This document shows, piece by piece, positions 17,704 through 25,239 of a stretch of DNA of 64,000 bases. Numbering within the stretch: the stretch's first letter is position 1; the number at the start of each line of letters is the position of its first letter. Source of the DNA: Bacteroidota bacterium (GTDB lineage Bacteria; Bacteroidota; Bacteroidia; B-17B0; Aurantibacillaceae); NCBI GenBank assembly GCA_019638705.1, contig JAHBTI010000012.1, positions 21,881-85,880 on the forward strand, read 5' to 3'. The translations under genes and the position numbers were made by a program. The notes under the pieces are model-generated. The model saw only the letters and a program-made list of their open reading frames with translations, was not told where the DNA came from and did no database searches.

Positions 17704-17752
17704 TGTGTGGGAAACCCTCAATCTTGTATGCCAAAAACAATAATTAAGCAGT

Positions 17753-19111
17753 ATGGAAAATTTGATTAGCAAATACAACGTTTCTTCGCCCCGATATACC
17801 AGCTACCCGACAGTGCCTTACTGGAATGTGAAACCTCCTGCTCAGGAAGAATGGCTGAGTACCGTAAAAACTTCTTTTGATGAAAGCAACCATAAAGACG
17901 GTATCAGTTTATACATTCATCTTCCGTTTTGCGAAAGCCTTTGCACCTACTGTGCCTGTAATACACGCATTACCATTAACCACAAGGTTGAAATGCCATA
18001 CATAGAAGCTGTTTTAAAGGAGTGGGCAATGTATTTGGCAGTATTTAAAGACAGACCAAAAATTAAAGAAATTCATTTGGGAGGAGGAACGCCCACGTTT
18101 TTCAGTTCGGAAAATTTAAAATTGCTGATTGAAGGCATACTTGCACCCTCACACATAAGCAGCGATGCCGAATTTAGTTTTGAAGCCCACCCGAACAATA
18201 CCACAAGCAGCCATTTACAAAGTTTGTATGAATTAGGTTTCAGGCGGGTAAGTTTCGGTATTCAGGATTTTGACCCTAAAGTGCAGGAAATTATTAACCG
18301 AATGCAAACCTACCAACAGGTGCAGGATAGTGTGAAGGCGTGCAGGCAAATTGGTTACACTTCCATAAACTTTGACCTGATATACGGCTTGCCCTTGCAA
18401 ACAAAAAACAGCGTAAGTGATACCATTAAACAAGTGAAGCAGCTAAAGCCCGACAGAATTGCATTTTACAGTTATGCGCATGTGCCGTGGGTAAAGCCGG
18501 GGCAACGGAAATTTACCGATGCCGATGTGCCGGTGGATACAGAAAAACGGATTTTGTACGAAACAGGCAGAGATATGTTAAAAGAAGCGGGCTACGAAGA
18601 AATAGGCATGGACCATTTTTCATTAAAAAGCGATTCGCTGTACAAAGCTGCTCTTGCAAAAAACCTGCACCGAAATTTTATGGGCTACACCCATAACTAT
18701 ACAAGGCTGATGATTGGGCTGGGTGTTTCGTCTATCAGCGATACATGGAACGGTTTTATGCAAAACGTGAAAAAGGTAGAGGAGTATGAAGCCCTGATAA
18801 AAAAAGAAGAGTTTCCGATTTTTAAAGGACATATTTTAACCGAAGAAGACCTGATACTCAGAAAACATATCCTCAACATCATAACCCGTTTTCAAACCTC
18901 ATGGGCTGATGAAAAAGAACAATGCCATGAACTGTATAAGGCTTTGGAACGACTAACGGAAATGGAAAAGGATAATTTGCTCAGCCTTGAACCTTACCGC
19001 TTAACGGTAACAACAAAAGGCAGAGCTTTTTTAAGAAATATTTGTATGGCATTTGATGCAAGATTGTGGCAAAACCTGCCGCAATCTCAAATTTTCAGCA
19101 CTTCGGCGTAA
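17753..19111 (+). CDS. hemN: Oxygen-independent coproporphyrinogen III oxidase
   Basis: Radical SAM enzyme that decarboxylates coproporphyrinogen III to protoporphyrinogen IX without oxygen. 452 aa, matching true HemN. The cluster motif is C60-x3-C64-x2-C67-x-C69 ('PFCESLCTYCAC'), where the extra Cys after CxxxCxxC is a HemN hallmark. 'GGGTPTFF' (about 110-117) is the SAM-binding segment, and the N-terminal 'RYTSYPTVPYW' trip-wire region is present. The C-terminal 'HemN domain' is complete. The upstream region has a possible Fnr-like site, which fits use under low oxygen. The gene ends 8 nt from the convergent barrel protein. Confidence 0.94.
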   Translation: MENLISKYNVSSPRYTSYPTVPYWNVKPPAQEEWLSTVKTSFDESNHKDGISLYIHLPFCESLCTYCACNTRITINHKVEMPYIEAVLKEWAMYLAVFKDRPKIKEIHLGGGTPTFFSSENLKLLIEGILAPSHISSDAEFSFEAHPNNTTSSHLQSLYELGFRRVSFGIQDFDPKVQEIINRMQTYQQVQDSVKACRQIGYTSINFDLIYGLPLQTKNSVSDTIKQVKQLKPDRIAFYSYAHVPWVKPGQRKFTDADVPVDTEKRILYETGRDMLKEAGYEEIGMDHFSLKSDSLYKAALAKNLHRNFMGYTHNYTRLMIGLGVSSISDTWNGFMQNVKKVEEYEALIKKEEFPIFKGHILTEEDLILRKHILNIITRFQTSWADEKEQCHELYKALERLTEMEKDNLLSLEPYRLTVTTKGRAFLRNICMAFDARLWQNLPQSQIFSTSA

Positions 19112-19118
19112 AATACGT

Positions 19119-20924
19119 TTACGCTAATGCCTGTGTACCGGAACTCAACATTGATTTCAGGGCTTCTATTTCCTCTTTCATTTTCTTTTTAAATTCATCT
19201 GCCTCATCAGTCATTTTTGGTAAAAGATTTTTATAGTATTCTATTCCCTGCAAAAGGTTTGCTTTAAAAGAAGAAAAATATTTAGCCTGCTTTTCATTCA
19301 ATGCCTCCAAATTTTTATCTAACTCTTTTTTTAAATAATCCACATACATTTTAAGCTCATTAATAAATATGTGCGGACGATACAAGGGGTTTAAAATATT
19401 TAAACGACCGTAGATGTGGCTCACCATGTCCTCCAAAGAAAAAACTCCGGAAAAATAAGCAAGGTTAGGTCCGGGGCAAATAGTAACCGCCTCCAAGCGA
19501 TGCGGGTCTTTAATATTATTTTTAAGTAATGCAGGCGCAGCAAGCCCCTCGCACAGGCAATCTTTTTCAATAATTTCATTGTACCGCTCGGCTATTTTTT
19601 CTTTGGATAACGATGTATCGGCTAACAAGGTTTTCAGTTTTTTATCTTGGTATTCTCTTGATGCGGTGCAAACAGGTTTTTCTGTAAACTCTGTGTTAAA
19701 TGCAAGGTACTTTTTGTAACAAGGGCTGCCCGGTCTGTTTTTTTTGATACGCATTTTTCTTTGTTCTTCCGAAGAGCTTCGCCTGAAATTATTAAAAGGA
19801 ATTCCGAGCGGTGAGGCATGGCTCAAATAGTAATCGTTCTGCTTGGCATTGGCAAGTTCTCTCAACGTTTTTTCATCAACATTGGTAGCTTCGGGCACTA
19901 ACAAAAACGGGCTTCCCCACCCTGTTGCATCTACGTTGTAATATTCCTTTAAAAATTTGTCTTCGTGTGTTGTGCCAATGCCGCCCTGAACGGTAATACG
20001 AATTTCGGGAGTTTCGGGCAGCACCGCGCGATTTTTAGTTTGCAGGGCATGATTACACAGTTCAATCAGTTCTTTTGTTAATGCCTGTTTTTTGGTTTTA
20101 AATTCTTCCAGTATCGGTCCAAGCAAATAGCCTTCTGTGGGGAATGCGTGTCCGCCACAGTTTAAGCCCGACTCAATACGAAATTCGGAAACCCATAATC
20201 CTTTTTTAGCCAAAAATTTTCCCTGAATAATGGCAGAGCGGTAATCGCTGACTTTCAGAATAATTTTTTTCTTAATGTTTCCGTTTTCATCAGGAAAAAA
20301 ATCGCTCATGTTTTCAAGAAAAGCAAACAGACGGGGATTTAACCCTGCCGAAAAAATAATGGAAGAACTCAGGTTGCTGTTGGCAAACCCGCGTAAGGCA
20401 GACAAAGCATCTGAATATTCAACGGGCAGAAGCTCCCCGTCTTTTGAATAATTCAGGTTGTCAATCTTGGTCATAATGTTTACATCAATAGTACCCGGCA
20501 CAATTTTTTTTCGCAGCTGTTTTTGAATAAATTCCTTGGCATCGCCTTCCAACCTCATCATTTCCAAATAGAGTTGTTTTACAGACGAGCTTTCAGGAAG
20601 AAGCTGAAAGTATTTTACAATATCGTTTCCCTCCTCAAAGGCTTCGTGTTTCATTTTTTCTACCTGTTTATCTACCATGCGCTGCATCAGGTTAAGATAG
20701 GCAGATACTCTTTTCGCCCTGTGGTCGATGTCGTCAATGGGGATATGGCTATATTCCTCTCCTGATTTTTTACAATAAAATTCACGCATCTGCTCTACCA
20801 GCACGTCCTGAATTATGGAGACAGCCGATGAAATTCCGAAACGGGCAACTTTTACGGGTGTATCAATGGTAAATCCCAGTCCCATAACGGGAATGTGGAA
20901 AGTGTGTTCAGATGTGTTTTTCAT
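19119..20924 (-). CDS. Unrecognised nitronate monooxygenase-like barrel protein with C-terminal cysteines
   Basis: 601 aa from the ATG at 20924; an upstream start at 20987 would add 21 unlike residues. Function not recognised. 'IPVMGLGFTIDTPVKVARFG' near the N-terminus, 'GLNCGGHAFPTEG' (253-265) and 'VQGGIGTTHEDKFL' followed by 'GWGSPFLLVPEA' (312-346) resemble the strand-loop signatures of FMN TIM barrels such as nitronate monooxygenase or the glutamate synthase core. A long helical insert lies at about 60-150. The C-terminal third has Cys402, 419, 456, 458 and 483 ('CLCEGLA', 'TICPGPNLAY'), which could hold an Fe-S cluster, and ends in a coiled coil. It is convergent with hemN with an 8-nt gap. 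A redox role is inference only. Confidence 0.55.
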   Translation of the reverse strand: MKNTSEHTFHIPVMGLGFTIDTPVKVARFGISSAVSIIQDVLVEQMREFYCKKSGEEYSHIPIDDIDHRAKRVSAYLNLMQRMVDKQVEKMKHEAFEEGNDIVKYFQLLPESSSVKQLYLEMMRLEGDAKEFIQKQLRKKIVPGTIDVNIMTKIDNLNYSKDGELLPVEYSDALSALRGFANSNLSSSIIFSAGLNPRLFAFLENMSDFFPDENGNIKKKIILKVSDYRSAIIQGKFLAKKGLWVSEFRIESGLNCGGHAFPTEGYLLGPILEEFKTKKQALTKELIELCNHALQTKNRAVLPETPEIRITVQGGIGTTHEDKFLKEYYNVDATGWGSPFLLVPEATNVDEKTLRELANAKQNDYYLSHASPLGIPFNNFRRSSSEEQRKMRIKKNRPGSPCYKKYLAFNTEFTEKPVCTASREYQDKKLKTLLADTSLSKEKIAERYNEIIEKDCLCEGLAAPALLKNNIKDPHRLEAVTICPGPNLAYFSGVFSLEDMVSHIYGRLNILNPLYRPHIFINELKMYVDYLKKELDKNLEALNEKQAKYFSSFKANLLQGIEYYKNLLPKMTDEADEFKKKMKEEIEALKSMLSSGTQALA

Positions 20925-21020
20925 AATTCTATTAATTTGTGTACAAAAGAAAGGATAATGCCACTTTTTCTTTATGACCTTAATCATCTTCTTTCTATGA
21001 CTTTCATCATAGCTAATTCA

Positions 21021-21149
21021 CAAAAAAATAATTATCTGCGCAGAGGGTATAAACACATGGTTTTGGTGCGCTTGGGAAGATTGAGTGTAGGAAAAGTAAC
21101 GGAAGCGGAGTTTGAGAAGATTTGTGAAATGGGAGGAATTAAGTTATAA
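21021..21149 (+). pseudogene. C-terminal remnant of an EVE-domain protein
   Basis: The last 35 or so codons of an open frame read 'HMVLVRLGRLSVGKVTEAEF' followed by EKICEMGGIKL. This matches the usual end of EVE-domain proteins, which bind modified bases in nucleic acids. A full EVE protein needs about 100 more residues upstream, and the DNA before 21021 does not encode them; it is instead the 5' end of the divergent barrel gene. I read it as a truncated leftover. The assignment rests on a short stretch. Confidence 0.4.
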
Positions 21150-21162
21150 GTTGAAAGTAGTT

Positions 21163-21459
21163 CTATGGAACAACGGTAATTGTAACCGTCTTTGTATTTG
21201 ACTTCATTCCATTGCGAGCAGTTAAATCTATAATGTAGTTGCCCGCATTATCGTAAGTGTTTTTCGGATTGGCTTCGCTGCTAATTTTCATATTGCCTAA
21301 ATTCCAATCATACTTCTTTGCATCGGTTGATTGGTTAGTAAATTGCATTTCTTGCCCTGCTTTCGGATTTTGTGGCGACCATGTAAAGTCGGCGGTTGGT
21401 TTTTTACCACAACTAAATAACAAAATGCTAATGCCAAATAATAGTATGTGTTTTTTCAT
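21163..21459 (-). CDS. Small PKD-domain lipoprotein
   Basis: 98 aa, periplasmic or surface lipoprotein. A signal peptide with lipobox LLFSC (Cys17) is followed by GKK and a single PKD fold: 'PTADFTWSPQNPKAGQEMQF' opens the domain, 'YDWNLGN' is the PKD core motif, and 'TYDNAGNYIIDLTARN' is the typical final strand pair. PKD domains mediate binding or spacing on cell surfaces; with only one domain and no other part, the role is unclear. The next gene in the same direction is 13 nt upstream. Confidence 0.75.
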   Translation of the reverse strand: MKKHILLFGISILLFSCGKKPTADFTWSPQNPKAGQEMQFTNQSTDAKKYDWNLGNMKISSEANPKNTYDNAGNYIIDLTARNGMKSNTKTVTITVVP

Positions 21460-21471
21460 AATTTTAAAATA

Positions 21472-21885
21472 TTAAGGATATGTAATTGTAAAATTATTTT
21501 TCTTTATATCGTCTGCCGTTAAGACATAGTGTTTTAAGATTTTGTTTTTATACTCAATAGAGTCGCATGAATAATGGACAGTCGGCTCATTGTAGTGGTT
21601 GGCATCTATAATGTAAAAATCTTCTGTTTCTCCACTATTTTCCCAACAAAACCTTTTCCCTGAATTTGTGCGAGTTATTGTGTAACTATCTCCCGCGTTT
21701 ATAGTTGTTATACCACCTATGTTACATTTGTTATTTCTAAAATCCTGTTTGTGCCCTAAAATAACAGGAACACTATCCTTGTTGTAAATAACAAGTTTAT
21801 TATGACATTCTTTCTTTTTACAATCTGCTTGCGAGAAAAATAAAACACAAATAATTCCGATTGAAATATATGTAACGCTTCTCAT
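21472..21885 (-). CDS. Hypothetical exported protein
   Basis: 137 aa from the ATG at 21885. This start avoids the overlap with the kinase gene that the longer frame would give. A hydrophobic signal (YISIGIICVLFFSQ) is followed by ADCKKK, which may be a lipobox-like cleavage site. Six cysteines occur in the mature part, suggesting disulfides. I recognise no family. A/T-rich compared with its neighbours. Confidence 0.5.
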   Translation of the reverse strand: MRSVTYISIGIICVLFFSQADCKKKECHNKLVIYNKDSVPVILGHKQDFRNNKCNIGGITTINAGDSYTITRTNSGKRFCWENSGETEDFYIIDANHYNEPTVHYSCDSIEYKNKILKHYVLTADDIKKNNFTITYP

Positions 21886-21904
21886 TGAAAAACAAAAATA
21901 GAAA

Positions 21905-22429
21905 TTAAATTCCATTTATTACCTCAACCGCCTCTTTCAAACCTTCCTCTTTCCCTGAAACAACAGCATAAGGAATGTTTGATTTTTGCACTTCCGTTTC
22001 GTTGAGTTTAAAAAGCAAATTGCGGGGGTGTTTGTTTTGTCGCTGCGGGTCGGGTGTCCAAGCCACAGCGTTGTTGGTGATGAAATAATAATCGTAATCT
22101 TGTTTTGATAATTGCTCCTCAATAAAGGCGGGAATTTTTCCAAACTCTAATTCTGCCCAAATTTTTAAGGTGATGAGTGTGGTATCGCAAAACAAAAATT
22201 TGTTGGCACATTTAATCATATCATTTTCCAAGTCCATTTGTTTTTTTGCAATGGTGATGAGGTCTTCCAAACCGTAATTATTTATGTCTGCATTATCAAA
22301 ATACTCGCGGGCATATTCAGGAACAAAAACTGTATTGTACTGTTTTGCCAAATGCTCGCAAAGCCACGTTTTGCCTGTGCTTTCTGCACCAACGATTGCA
22401 ATTTTTTTTATATTGTTTCTTTCTTCCAT
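21905..22429 (-). CDS. NadR-type ribosylnicotinamide kinase / AAA P-loop kinase
   Basis: Predicted to phosphorylate nicotinamide riboside to NMN in NAD salvage, equivalent to the C-terminal kinase domain of NadR. 174 aa from ATG 22429. Walker A is 'GAESTGKT' (14-21). 'FVPEYAREYFD' and 'FCDTTLITLKIWAE' are NadR kinase motifs. The longer frame (to 22489) adds residues unlike the family. The start overlaps the end of pnuC by 22 nt, so the two are translationally linked: transporter first, then the kinase that traps the substrate. Confidence 0.8.
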   Translation of the reverse strand: MEERNNIKKIAIVGAESTGKTWLCEHLAKQYNTVFVPEYAREYFDNADINNYGLEDLITIAKKQMDLENDMIKCANKFLFCDTTLITLKIWAELEFGKIPAFIEEQLSKQDYDYYFITNNAVAWTPDPQRQNKHPRNLLFKLNETEVQKSNIPYAVVSGKEEGLKEAVEVINGI

Positions 22430-23013
22430 TTTTGCCAGCCGTAATATGCCATAATTGTAAACAATAAATATAAAAGCGCAAACAACCACATTGCTTTTAT
22501 GCCGTACAGTAAGATATACGTTCCGTCAATCAACACCCAAGCCGCCCAGTTTTCTACCCATTTTTTTGTCATCATAAAAGTTGCGGTGAGGCTGCAAGCT
22601 GTGAGCAGCGCGTCTAACAAAGGCTGGTCGCCTTTAAAGTGAAGCAACAAAAAATAATACAACACACTTTGCGCAAGTGTTGCCATCAGCAAAACAGGAA
22701 TAAATGTTCGCGGTGTTTTTTGTACGGTAAATTTTTCGTTCTGTTGTTTTTTCCAATACACCCAACCGTACACGCCTGCAAAAAAATAAAACACCTGCAA
22801 ACTCATATCGCCAAACAAACGCTTATTATAAAATTCAACGATTGAAGCAATCACACAAATCAACGCAAAAAACCAGCACCATATATTTTGTTTGATTGTG
22901 AGCCACACGCCCAGCGCGCCGAACACGAGGGCTATTACGCTTAGTAATGATGTTTCAATTTTAAATATTGAAAAGTGATAATTGAATAAGTATGAGTGAA
23001 AATCTGTATGCAA
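22408..23013 (-). CDS. pnuC: PnuC-type vitamin transporter
   Basis: Inner-membrane facilitator for nicotinamide riboside (family members also carry thiamine), 201 aa with about seven hydrophobic helices. 'WVENWAAWVLIDGTYILLYG' contains the W..W...D/Y pattern of PnuC substrate-pocket helices. Coupling to a NadR-like kinase favours nicotinamide riboside; the nearby ThiE/TenI-like gene leaves thiamine as a possibility. The frame opens only with TTG at 23013; no ATG precedes the first conserved helix. The 5' codons fall in an inverted repeat (22967-22983 with 23029-23045), so the start region seems rebuilt from a repeat element. Confidence 0.8.
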   Translation of the reverse strand: MHTDFHSYLFNYHFSIFKIETSLLSVIALVFGALGVWLTIKQNIWCWFFALICVIASIVEFYNKRLFGDMSLQVFYFFAGVYGWVYWKKQQNEKFTVQKTPRTFIPVLLMATLAQSVLYYFLLLHFKGDQPLLDALLTACSLTATFMMTKKWVENWAAWVLIDGTYILLYGIKAMWLFALLYLLFTIMAYYGWQKWKKETI

Positions 23014-23045
23014 AAATGTTCAATGTAAAATTATCACTATTCAAT
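22967..23045. repeat. Inverted repeat overlapping the pnuC start
   Basis: Arms ATTGAAAAGTGATAATT (22967-22983) and AATTATCACTATTCAAT (23029-23045) pair with one mismatch. The word GATAATTTTACATTGAACA read on the minus strand here also occurs at 7807-7825, so this is a dispersed element. Confidence 0.6.
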
Positions 23046-23070
23046 GTTACTTAATTTATGGCGTATAGAT

Positions 23071-23703
23071 TTATTCCAACGTAATATTATGCTTTTTAAA
23101 CTCTGCCAGTACCTGCAAAAAATTTTCAAACGGTTTTTCGGCGTCCCAAATATAAGAACCAAATGCCATGCCGTAAAAACCGCATTTGGCAGCAGTTTCA
23201 ATGGTTTTTGGGGAATTTCCGCCGCGGGCAATTAATTTTTTCCCGCCGTTTTTGTTGGCGGCAATTACGCCGTCTTCGTAAAATCCGCCGTAAAAATCCC
23301 CCGTTAAACTGTTAAACATTGTTCCTAAAAAAAAGTAAGAAAAATTTTGTTCCTCCTTTTCGTACACTTGTTTTAAGCGCATATATGAGCGGCTTTTGGA
23401 GGTTTCGGAAAAACGTACTTTTAATCGTACACGCACATACCAGTAACGCAACTTTTTTGAAAAATGTATGCGGCTTAAATGAATGCCTTTTAAACCGTAT
23501 TTAAAAACCAATTTATGGTGAGAGTGCAGCACAATGCGGTTACGAAAGGCTTCGGGAATTTGCTCAATGTAATCGCACATTTCGCGGGTGGAGTATTTTG
23601 GTTTGCGCAAATGCAGCGTGGTAAGCCCGCTTTCAAACATTTTTGTTATCAGCTCGTGTTCGTCTTCTGCATCTTTTGACGGGGTTATGACGATTAATTT
23701 CAT
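23071..23703 (-). CDS. ThiE/TenI-like thiamine phosphate synthase family protein
   Basis: TIM-barrel protein of 210 aa from ATG 23703, similar to thiamine phosphate synthase and the thiazole tautomerase TenI. Visible signatures: 'LTTLHLRKPKYS' early, 'GIHLSRIHF', and 'ARGGNSPKTIETAAKCGFYG' with 'MAFGSYIW' near the end, the phosphate-binding loops. The catalytic context of ThiE is partly changed, so a TenI-like or unknown role is possible. A good promoter lies just upstream within the end of the GGGP synthase gene, so it can be expressed separately. Confidence 0.7.
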   Translation of the reverse strand: MKLIVITPSKDAEDEHELITKMFESGLTTLHLRKPKYSTREMCDYIEQIPEAFRNRIVLHSHHKLVFKYGLKGIHLSRIHFSKKLRYWYVRVRLKVRFSETSKSRSYMRLKQVYEKEEQNFSYFFLGTMFNSLTGDFYGGFYEDGVIAANKNGGKKLIARGGNSPKTIETAAKCGFYGMAFGSYIWDAEKPFENFLQVLAEFKKHNITLE

Positions 23704-23713
23704 TGTGCGAGTT

Positions 23714-24439
23714 TTACGCAAATGTAAAACACGCGCTTAATTCCGCAAGCAGATTGGGATTATTTTCTAACGCATTACCAACAACAATCATATTTGCGCC
23801 CGATTTTAGGGCATTTTGCATTTTTGCTTTGCTGTCAATGCCGCCGCCAACAATAACGGGAATGGAAACAGTTTTTTTAATCTCTTTTACCAAAGCGTTG
23901 GGAACACTTGTTTTTGCGCCACTTCCCGCTTCCAAATAAATTAATTTGAAACCGAGCTGCTCGGCAGCCAAAGCCGTGTGAAGAATTAATTTTTTGTTTT
24001 TTGCATCAAGCGGCTGAGTGTTGGTTACTTTTTGCGTAGCGGAAGCGCGGTTTCCGTTTATCAGCAAATACGCCATTGGTAAGTGTGGCAATTTCATTTG
24101 TTTAATAACCGGGGACATTAAAATTTGTTTGCCGATTAAATAATCGGGATTTCTGCCTGAAAGCAAGCTCGGCAAAAACAAACCGTCAGCATGTTTTGAA
24201 AGTTGCTTTTCATCACCGGGGAACAACACAACAGGAATGGACGAAATTTTTTTAATCGCAATGATTGTTTTGTTTACATTGCCTTTTTCCAACACACTTC
24301 CGCCAATTAAAAAGCAATCTACTTTGCATATATTCGCCAAACGAATTAAATCCAAATTGAATTTATCAGGGTCTATCAACACCGCGAATAAGGGACGTTT
24401 TGACGTGTTGAGTTTTTTTATGAGGGGGGTGAATTTCAT
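23714..24439 (-). CDS. Geranylgeranylglyceryl phosphate synthase family (PcrB-like)
   Basis: Predicted prenyltransferase forming the ether bond between sn-glycerol-1-phosphate and a polyprenyl diphosphate, the first step of archaeal-type lipid synthesis. 241 aa, TIM barrel. Motifs: 'LIDPDKFN' (21-28), 'YLEAGSGA' (168-175), 'VIVGGGID' (195-202) and 'VVGNALE' (219-225) for phosphate binding. These match group II bacterial enzymes known in Bacteroidota. Its physiological product in this phylum is uncertain. No glycerol-1-phosphate dehydrogenase gene is in the window. Its stop is 10 nt from the next start. Confidence 0.88.
   Translation of the reverse strand: MKFTPLIKKLNTSKRPLFAVLIDPDKFNLDLIRLANICKVDCFLIGGSVLEKGNVNKTIIAIKKISSIPVVLFPGDEKQLSKHADGLFLPSLLSGRNPDYLIGKQILMSPVIKQMKLPHLPMAYLLINGNRASATQKVTNTQPLDAKNKKLILHTALAAEQLGFKLIYLEAGSGAKTSVPNALVKEIKKTVSIPVIVGGGIDSKAKMQNALKSGANMIVVGNALENNPNLLAELSACFTFA
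23719..23748 (-). promoter_or_regulatory. Promoter of the ThiE/TenI-like gene
   Basis: On the minus strand, TTG (23748-23746), a 19-nt spacer and TACATTTG (23726-23719) match the Bacteroidota -33/-7 pattern. The -7 box ends 15 nt before the ATG. Confidence 0.5.
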
Positions 24440-24450
24440 CTTTTCTTTTC

Positions 24451-24584
24451 AACCACATAGATACATAGTTTTCATAGTTATTACTAAATATGTTTAGCTG
24501 AACATAGAATATCGCTTTGCGATATTTCGCTATGTGAAAACTATGCTCATTAACAGTCTATCCAAACTATGTTCCTATGCGGTT
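24451..24584. repeat. Nested inverted repeat element (MITE-like)
   Basis: Outer arms AACCACATAGATACATAGTTT (24451-24471) and, inverted, AAACTATGTTCCTATGCGGTT (24564-24584) agree at 18 of 21 positions. Inside lie smaller inverted words (ATAGTTTTCATAG / CTATGTGAAAACTATG) and a central hairpin AATATCGC-TTT-GCGATATT. The right arm runs into the last codons of the phosphopantetheinyl transferase gene. No ORF inside. Confidence 0.6.
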
Positions 24585-25153
24585 AATCCTTTTATCATGT
24601 AAACTAAAATATATTCATCAATTTTTTCTTTCACCAACTCATACCTCTTTCTAAAACCATTTATCTCAATCTTCCCAATAATTGAAGATGAATGAAACGG
24701 TTCCACAAACAAATGTTGTTTAAACTCCATTTTTTTCCGTCCGTAAATTTTGTAAAGCGTTTCTTTTGCTGCCCAAAGTGTAACAAGGGTTTCAACGTTA
24801 TTGTTTGCAAAATCAATTTCGTTTTCATTCAAAAATTTATTCTGAATGCTTTTTACTTTGTCGCGGATTAGTTCAATGTCAATGCCTGTGGGTTCTTGCC
24901 TGTTTACAATAATTGCCAGTTTGGCGTGAGAGTGCGAAATGGAAATGTGCTCGCTGCGGTGTTTTAAAAAAGGTTTGTTTGTTTCGGAATACGTTAATTC
25001 AACATTTTCATCGTTCATCAATTTTTTCAGCAGAAACAACGTACCTGCTTTTTCTATTTCGCGTTTGCTCTGCAAATTTTGGCTTTTGGCAAAACCTTCC
25101 AAATCAAGCAGGGCAAGGGAAATGGCGTTGTTTATGGCTCTGATTTCAAACAC
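24575..25153 (-). CDS. 4'-phosphopantetheinyl transferase superfamily protein
   Basis: Transfers phosphopantetheine from CoA to a conserved serine of carrier proteins, activating them for fatty acid or secondary metabolite synthesis. 192 aa, Sfp-like. Mg-binding motif 'GIDIE' (90-94) with D92 and E94, and 'WAAKETLYK' (127-135) with Glu131, are intact, and 'ISISHSHAKLAI' (70-81) is the CoA-binding segment. It is the last gene of the minus-strand group and its stop codon lies inside an inverted repeat. It is divergent from ahcY. Confidence 0.88.
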   Translation of the reverse strand: MFEIRAINNAISLALLDLEGFAKSQNLQSKREIEKAGTLFLLKKLMNDENVELTYSETNKPFLKHRSEHISISHSHAKLAIIVNRQEPTGIDIELIRDKVKSIQNKFLNENEIDFANNNVETLVTLWAAKETLYKIYGRKKMEFKQHLFVEPFHSSSIIGKIEINGFRKRYELVKEKIDEYILVYMIKGLTA

Positions 25154-25164
25154 AAATCAAATTG

Positions 25165-25195
25165 TTGAGAGTTACAAACTTATCACTTATCTTTG
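25165..25195 (+). promoter_or_regulatory. ahcY: ahcY promoter
   Basis: TTG (25165-25167), a 20-nt spacer and TATCTTTG (25188-25195) match the Bacteroidota sigma consensus. Predicted transcription starts near 25202, leaving a leader of only about 38 nt, too short for a SAM or SAH riboswitch. Confidence 0.6.
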
Positions 25196-25239
25196 TAACC
25201 CTTAAAAAAAATAGTAATCAATAAAAAACAAAAAATAAC

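Noticed and set aside
23046..23070. TPP riboswitch linked to pnuC and the ThiE-like gene
   Set aside because: No room and no conserved CUGAGA/ACYUGA core was seen before either gene.
25196..25239. SAM or SAH riboswitch before ahcY
   Set aside because: A good promoter leaves only about 38 nt of leader, too short for either structure.
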